Positions 1-9,000 of a DNA stretch of 64,000 nucleotides are shown here, in pieces. The DNA is from Candidatus Krumholzibacteriota bacterium (lineage in GTDB: Bacteria; Krumholzibacteriota; Krumholzibacteriia; Krumholzibacteriales; Krumholzibacteriaceae). The stretch lies in contig JAFGCX010000027.1 of the NCBI GenBank assembly GCA_016932415.1, forward strand, positions 46,800 through 110,799, read 5' to 3'. A program made the position numbers and the translations under genes. Every line of letters begins with the position of its first letter. Positions within the stretch are counted from its first letter, which is position 1. Below the pieces are notes generated by a model, which had not been told where the DNA came from, did not search any database, and saw only the letters and a program-made list of their open reading frames with translations.

Positions 1-3000
1 AAAATTCTCCACGCTCAAAATCGACTCTTACCGGCACATCTATATTCGTCCGGCTGTTCCGGATTCTGACGGTGCAACCCGGATCGAGGGATTTCTTCTC
101 CCCCCATATCATCGTCGACAGGCTTCCGGTCACGCCAAGAAGCGGAGCTCCCGCGACCTGATTCTCATTCTCTGTTGGAATATATCCGCCCACAGGAAGC
201 TGCTGACTGCCGATCCATCCGCTTCCGGTGAATGATAGGGTATCATCCTTTTCGCAGAAAGCTATGTATCCGCGCGCTCCAAGGATTCCGAATCCGTCCC
301 CGCTGTCGAAATCCGGTATGAAGGCGTTCCATCTTCCTCCAGTGAAATCGTATCTAATAAGCAGATCCGATCCGAGTCTGTCGCAGAACGAACGGGCATT
401 AAACGGCTCTGCCGGATCGACGGGGAGTGAGACTATATTCATCCCTTCATCTACTATTATCTGTGGCAGATGTGTTATACCGGTGTACGCGACTTCTGCC
501 GCCTGATCGAGGACCGCGATATATCCCCTGGTATTATCTATGAAGAAACCGTCGCCAGTCTGCTCTGACGGAATGAATGTCTCAAAGCATCCTGCCGTAT
601 CATACCTGATTATCTGGGAAGCGCCGAGAAGATCAGCGTACGACCGGGCAGTATATTCGCTCGACGGCTCAAGAGGAAGCGCCACCAGGTTTATATCCTG
701 CGCGTACTCCACGTAATATGTCTTCTCCTCCACATCTACGATAAAGACTCTCTCATTGTTCTCTTCATCTGTTTCGATCACGCTGCCGTTATGATCGACC
801 CTTATGTATATCCCGTACTGGCCGAGCTGCCTCTGTGATATCCATACTATCTCTACTTCTTTCTCCTCCCCGCTCGCCAGTCTCGCGACAGGGACAGGAG
901 AGCCTATCAGCGCTCCTCCAAGCTCCGGGTCTCCGTTGAAGAAATGGACCATGAAATTCTCGGCGGGGGCTTCCCCGAGGTTGGTTATTACCGCCCGCAC
1001 GCGCACTTCTTCTCCTTCGACAAACGAAGTAAACGCCGAATATCCAGATGAAGAGGCTATATACAGGTCGGGGAATTCCCTCCTGATCACGTTGAGTATC
1101 TCGTTCGTCTCTATCGCGTCGTTGTCATCGAATACTATCAACGCGCTGTTGGTTATCTCTGCTCCGTCGGGAACATCGCTGTCGGGCCTGACAGTGAAAT
1201 AGACATGCCCCTCGCCTATACCATTCTCGTCATTGGGCGGAAGGAATCCCGCATCTGGATCGATCGGCGGGAGGCCTGTAGCAGGATCTATCGTATTGAA
1301 GATCCAGTGGGCTATACCGGTCATCGTATTGATGCCGGCGTTTATCTCAAGCAGATAACCCGATTCAAGCTCGAGTGTCGTATAATAGTAGGACAGGTTC
1401 GCGGGGACCGCGACGACCTGGTCGGAATAGACTATGTCGCCAAGCCTGAATTTGCGCCAGTCAAGATTCTCATCGAGCTGATCCGTTATGACTACCTGCT
1501 GCGCTGCAGCCTGGGCGTCCGGGACATTCTCGAAGTATATCGTGTATGGCAGATCGACGAGCTGGGAAACGAAATTCTCCTCTTCCGGCATAGTCGGCCC
1601 GAGTTTTTCGTTGGGGTCCCTGGCTATTCTAACCGTGACATTCGTCTTTTTCTTCTTGAACTTGTCATCGTCTTTCGCCGAGACATAGAAATCGTTGACC
1701 TTCTCATCAGCTGCGATCAGTCCGAGCGCTGTGATCCCCGTTTCCTGCGTCGGGACCTCGGGAGATCCAAGCGCCGACGCGGCGGAAAGAATCGTCTCGT
1801 CGATCCTGTCGCTGACCAGTTCGGTGATCGTGCTTCCTTCACTGTACAACCGCTCTTCGTTCCACGCTTCGGTAAAGAGCAGGTCGAATGTGTCGGGATC
1901 TACGATCACTCCGTCGTATTCAAGCCGTTCGACGAAAGCGTCCGCGGCGTCATCGGCCCACGCCGATATAAGAGACCTGTTCTGCTCTGCTCCCCTGAAC
2001 TCAGGTTCGGAATAGACCGAGATCACCTCTATGCTGAAATCGGCCATGCCCCAGATGGAGATTGTGAAATCAGATGATGACCCCGCCCCTGTAAAGCTAG
2101 TATATACGAGGAACGGTTCTCCGTCTGAGACAATGGGAAGTCTCATCATGCCGTCGACGCCGAATGAATACATCGATCCCGCGTCGACTGTCACTGAACT
2201 GATTATATCGTGCCCATCGCTTCTGCCCAGGTTCATCAGCGCTATGTCGTAATTCGTCCTGACATTCTGCCTTATCGCCGTCGCTCCCTTGATATAAGGC
2301 TGGATCACCGGCCCCACGCCGTCTACAACGGTCACAGAACCGAGAAGTTCCGCCGAATCAGGAGCAGCGGTCGTCAGTACTACATCGTACTGGCCAATAG
2401 CGGCTCCCCTCAGATCGAACCCGGCCTCTACCCTTGTGCTGTTGATCGAATATATGTCCCAGGCTTCTACCGATTCTCCCGCCAGCGGTCTGAGTTTTAC
2501 CGAAACAGCATCGCTGAGGTGTCCTCCCGTTATGGAAAAGGTGACAAGCCCCGTGTTATCTACCACGACCGGCTCTATATCGGTGAGCTCGAAGAGGAAT
2601 GATTCCGGTCTTATCGAGTAGGAACCTCCGCCAGGCACGTAATCGCCATATACCATCAGGTAGCAGACAAGAGTGTCGCAGCCGGGGATGATATGCTCCT
2701 GGCTCCCGATTAGCTCGAACCTGTATTCATAATCGATCCTGTCGGGTACTTCACCGTATTTGATGAACATGACGAGTTCATCATTCTGGCCGAGACACTC
2801 CGTATAGAATCTCAGGTCATTTCCACCCGACGCGCCGAGCCTGTAAAACTGCTGTTCCGAGTACTTGATGATCGACTGGTGCGTAACCCCCAGGGAGAGG
2901 GTCTGAAGGTCGATATCGATATCGTCCTGGGAATATCCCGTGTTGTTAGTCTCGTCAGCCTCGTGTATATTATTACGGATATCAGAGCGGACAAGAGCGT

Positions 3001-6000
3001 AATACCCTCCCGGAAGCAGTCCCGGGACAGACGATTCGATCGCGCTGAGATAATCCGATGTGGCGATCGTGAAACTCAGCCTGACTAGGCCGCCGGCCTG
3101 AAGCCCGCTCGAGTGAAGCAGTTCTCCGAGGTATATATCCCCAAGGGACCATGACGTATCGGGAGAGATATAGACTGCATCGCGCCACTGGCCTTCAAGA
3201 TCGAACTCACTTTCGTTTATCACCGTCCAGATGATCGTTATCGAATCGCCGACTACTCCCGATGGCGGTATAGTAACTCCGCTTACAATCAGATCGGCAT
3301 CTGGCGGCGGGATATAGATATGGATCGGGTCCGGATCGTACGCCATGTTGTTGTCTTCGTGTACATATTCGTAGACGTTATCATTCCTGTCGGTCTCGAC
3401 GAAGAAGTAGTAGTTCCCCGATATCCCTGACGGTATGGTGACCTGGCGGCTTGCCGGGTATGAAGCGCCGGAAGCGAGGCCCCCGCTGTGATAACGCGTC
3501 CCGAGCAGATAATCGGTCTCATCAAGCATCCTGTCGATCGAGAGATATACTCCGTCATACCAGCTTTCCGGATCGCACGGACCAGTACCTTCGTTGCTTA
3601 CAGTCCAGGTAATTATCGCCGGCTGCCCCGCTATCACTGAATCCTGGTCACAGTCGACGCCCGCGACGGTAAGATCCGGAGGAGTCATCACTATCTCCCG
3701 GAAAATAAAGGCGGTATTGTTCTCTTCCGTCTCTTCAGTGACCGCTTCTCCCGCGTCAGTTATCCCGATAATATAGTATTCTCCCTCTGTCCCTTCAGGA
3801 AGAGAGATCTCGTTCGTCCTCGAGTAACTGCTCAGTGGAGCGAGGTCTCCGACCCGGCTGTACGATACGATGAGGATATCGGTCGAAGTTTCCAGCGTGC
3901 TGTCCGGCGAAAGATAGAACCTGTCAAGCCAGCTCCTCTCCCCTGAAGGTACGCCATAATCGCTTTCATTCGTCACCGTATAGCTCAGCGTGTCCTTGAC
4001 GCCGTCGATAAACCCAAGGGTGGTCATCGCGAGATCGGGGGGAGGATCGGGCGGTATCGTACTGATGGTAACGTGAGCCGATCTCATGTTGTTGTCTTCA
4101 TTCCCATGTTCATAGACATTGCCGCCTGCGTCAGCGAGGACAAGGATATAATAATCACCTTCATATCCTTCCGGGATGGTGACGCTCCTGTTACTCTGGT
4201 AGAACTGCCCCGCGCCAAGCGCGCCGTTGTGGGAGAATATACCGATCTGCGTATCGACGCCTGAATTATAAGTGCTGTCTGATGAGAGGTATACGCGGTC
4301 AGTCCAGGACGTAGAGACTGTACCTCCGCTGCCGAGATTGCTCACAGTCCACTGGACCGCCGCCTGCTCGCCCGATGTCATCTGAGTTTCCGGCAGAAGT
4401 TCGGTGACCTGAAGATCTGGCGGAGGCGTCAGGTTGATGACGAATGGCACGACGGCGATATTGTTATCCTCTGCTCCAGGTTCGTACACTTTACCCGTCG
4501 CGTCTGTCACAACGAGAAGATAGTAATCACCTGAAAGACCGTTAGCGATACTGATATTCATCGATTTTGAATATGTCTGGTTTATTACCAGCGCTGCGCT
4601 TCTCTGCGCGGAAAGAAGAAGCTGATCGTCACCGTTGCCGGGAAGACTGTCGGTGGAGAGATAGACATAATCGTACCAGCCAGTCGCTGATGTCTGATCC
4701 GGTCCGAAGTTCTTGACTGTCCAAACTATTTCCGCCGTGGACCCTGACCATGCCTCTCCTGACACTCCCGCTCCGATGATCCTGAGATCAGATTCAGCCA
4801 GCACAGGTTGCACCGGTTCCACGATCTCTATCGGTATCATATATCTCAGTGAATTGTTATTTTCGAAAATATCTTCCTCGACTACGTCGTCGATATCGGT
4901 ATAGACGAATAGATAATACAAACCGGTTATCCCTGAAGGTATATCGACCGTGTACGACCTTGAATAGATCCCTCCGGGATTGAGATACCCGGAATGATAG
5001 ACTCTTTTAAGATTCAAGTCAGTCCCCGTGACCAGGGAATCGTCGACAGATATGTATATCGCGTCCGTCCAACCGGAAGCTGAAGTCGGCCCCGCTCCCT
5101 CATTGGTGACTTCCCATTCGATTTCCAGAGTCGCTCCGGCTGTGACGGTATCGGAAGCAGTGGAAATGTTGCTCACCACAAGATCGGCCGGTGAGGGAGA
5201 ATTGATGATTATCGGATAGACGTCGCTGAAGTTGTTCAACAGCTCCGGATCGTCGAAACTCAGATCGACATCGGTCCATACGAAGATATATCTGGTCCCG
5301 CTCAGGTTTGATGGAAGGGTAATGGTCCTGATTGTCGTATAGCTCGAATCCGGCTCAAGCGGCTGTCCTGGTATATCTCCTCCGATATGTATGCTGTTGT
5401 GAGGATCGACTATGCTATCCGGGCAGATCATCACCCAGTCCACAGGGGCTGCGGCTCCGGTAGATTCGTCTCCGATGTTGGTCACGGTCCATCTCACCGT
5501 CACTGGATTTCCGGCCCAGCCGGTCAAGGCCGGAACGAAATTAGTGACGGCCAGATCCGGCCTTGGATATTCTATATACCTGACAACGATATGATCGCTT
5601 ACCGTGATGTTGTTTCCCTCTTCATTGTGCTCGTCGACATAATCCCTGTTATCAGCGACAACAACGATATAGTAGATGCCTCCCGGGATCTCCTTCGGTA
5701 TCATCACAGGTCTGTTCTGCTGCGAGTAGCTCTCCTGAGGACCAAGGTATGACATATTCTCATATTCGCCGAGAAGATAAGCTCCCTGAAGGGACGGGTT
5801 GGGAGAGAGATATACCTTGTCATACCAGACCGGGGTCGTCGTGGCAGCCCCTCCCTGGTTAGTGACATCCCAGCTTATCTCGATCTCAGTATTGGTATCT
5901 GTCGAATCGGGCAGTTCTATGCTAGAAACGACAAGATCGGGATATGGCGTCATGGTTATCGCTATCGAATCATCCGAGACTGCGGTGTTGTTACCCTCCC

Positions 6001-9000
6001 ATTCGTACTCGCTTACTTCGTCTTCTGCGTCCGTCACGACGACTATCCATCTGCCCCCTTCTATATCTTCGGGGAATGTGATCGGATGGATATGGGTGTA
6101 CGAGGAATCGACATCGAGAGAATAATTATAATTGAACTCTGACAGTTTGATATCGCCACCGGCGACCTGATCGTCAGAGAGATATATATGTTCCGTCCAG
6201 CCTCCGGTGGACGGCGCGTCCCCTTCATTACGCACCGTCCACTCTATATAGACTCCCTGACCTGACATTCCTTCTGCCGGCACTGAAATATCAGTTACCC
6301 GCAGATCAGGGTGAGGCGGTATGGAGATCATGAAAGAATTGCTTATCATCGCGTTATTGCCCTCGTGTCCTTCCTCGCTGACCCCCGCCGCTCCGTCGGC
6401 GACCACTACCAGCCAGTACCTGCCGGTGATATTATCGGGAAGAAGTAGCGATCCGCTTACTTCGGTGCTCTGGCCCGGACCTAGCGGCCCTGATACGGAA
6501 ACGTTACCCAGAAGCACGTCCCCTCCCACCGCGCTGTCTGGGGAAAGATAGACCCTGTCCGACCAGCTACCCTGGACTTCGCAGTCTCCGATATTTGAAG
6601 TTATCCAGCTGGCACCTATCTCGCTGTTACAGAAAGCGCTGTCAGGGACAGTTATCTCAGTTATGACAAGATCGTTATACCCGACGGAAAAGAGGACCGT
6701 ATCTGGACTGGCGTCGATATTCCCGGCAAGATCCCTCGCCTGGACTTCGAACATATGGCTCCCCTGGGTAAGGCTGGTATATGAACATCCCGTACCCGTC
6801 GACCAGATCGTGTATATCGCTCCATCGAGCCTGTAGCGGTATTGAAGAGCGTTGACAGAAGTATACTCGTCAAGCCCCGTCCAGGTGAAACTCACCGAGC
6901 TGCTCGGCCAGCAGCTCCCATCTTCCGGGCCGCCGGTGACCTGCGTCCCCGGCGATGTTATGTCGATCGTAAAGATCCTGGTCAATGCTCCCGCGTTACC
7001 TCTCTCGTCTTTAGCCCTTATGTCGAATGTATGGATTCCTTCGTCAAGTCCGTAATACGCCGCCGTGCTGTCCCTTCCCCAGTCGCAGAATCCATCGGAA
7101 TCTATTCGGTATGAATAGAGGATGCTGTCTTCGGGAGAGATATCGTCTGATGCTCTCCATTCGAAACTGACATCGACGCCTGAAAGATGCTGTCCTTCAT
7201 CCGGCCCTTCTTCAATGACTATCACCGGCGGCTGGGCGTCGATCGTGAACGAAAGGGTATCGGGGGTCGCGTCTTCATTGCCGGCAAGGTCCCTCGCCTT
7301 TACCGATATCATATGCGGACCGTCTGTGAATCCGGCGAAGGTATGTGTCGTATCGGGAGTGAAAGCTGAATATGGCATTGCATCGACCCGGTAGGAATAT
7401 TGAAGATCTTCTGTTCCGGATTTATCGTCGCTTCCGCTCCAGGTGAGAGTTACCGATGATGAAGTTACAAGGCTTCCCGCCTCTGGCCCGCTTGTTATTA
7501 CTGTCTGGGGGGCTACCGTATCGACCTGAAATACTACCGTATCGGGAGTGGCTTCTTCATGACCGAGAGGATCCTTCCCCTTTACCATAAATACATGCGT
7601 GCCCTCACTCAATCCATCGTACGTAACCGTGTTGTCACTGCTCCAGTCGCTGAACTCAGATGAATCGAGGCTGTATGAATAAAGAAGAGCTTCAGGCGGA
7701 GCAATATTATCGCTACCCGTCCAACCGAAAGTAACGCTTGTCAAATTCGTCCAGCCTTCATCATTCGGGCCGCTCGTGATCTGTGTTTCCGGTGGCGAAA
7801 AATCAACCGCAAAGTTCCTCTCTGCGATCCCAATATTGTCTTCTGTATCCCTCGCCCTGACCTCGAACAGATGAAATCCTTCAGAAAGGCCACTTAATGT
7901 TATCGACGTTACCTCTCCCCAGCCGCTCAATCCGCCCGAGTCGAGCTGATACGCGTACAGTATACTATCCTGGGGAGTGAAATTGTCTGTCGCTATCCAT
8001 GTAAAATCGGCCGAAGTCTCGATCTGGGATGATCCTTCCTCTGGTCCCGACGTGATAACTATGACAGGTGGTGTTATATCGTCGATTTCAACATTGTAAA
8101 GGCCAGCCTTTTGAACTCTTGTTCCAATAATGAATTCATCACTTCCATCATCGTCTATATCCCCTATGGATGATACGCACCAGCCTGACTGCTCATTCTG
8201 CGCGCTTCCTGAAGCGATAAGGTCAACATTTCCATCGGGGACGGGGCTGCCTCTGTATATGAATGTCTTGCCCTGATAGACAAAATCATCGACGACATTC
8301 GGCGCTCCGACCATAATATCGCAATACCCGTCGTCATCGATATCTCCTGCTGATGCGACTGAATACCCGAACCAGCCGTTGGCGACTGGGGGAATAATGC
8401 TGACGTCAGCGGTTGCGTCCATGACTGAACCGCCAAGGAAAATATAAGCCGCTCCGTCCTCCACGTTCTTCCAGTACGCGCCGACTATCACGTCGGAATA
8501 TCCATCACCATTCACATCGCCCGCGGAAGAAACACAGGTACCGAAACGATCTCCATCATCAGATCCATCGATGACGACATCTGCGAGAGGATCCATAATT
8601 GTTCCACCGAGGAAAACATAAGCCCTTCCACGATCCTCTCCGTACATCCCCGCGCCGACAATCACATCGTCGATTCCATCTCCGTTGACATCCCCCGCGC
8701 CCGAGACGGAACAGCCAAAAAGATTATCTGATCCGGGACCATCAATACTCATTACAACATCTTTAAGATTATCAACAGACGATCCGCCAAAATATATATA
8801 CGCTTCACCATCGTCGCCGGCGCCGGAAGCACCGATGATAATATCGCCGTAATTATCGTCATTTACGTCTCCCGCCGATGCTACTGAAATACCGAAACGA
8901 TCCCCTGTGACATTTCCAATAACTATAAGATCGACAGTATTGTCAGGTTCGTTTCCGCCGAAAAAGACATAGGCACATCCCCTTTCAGTATTCCTTCCAT

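Noticed and set aside
1205-2077. 290-residue plus-strand frame
   Set aside because: It lies antisense to the giant protein gene, has no recognisable domain, and its composition mirrors the real coding strand.
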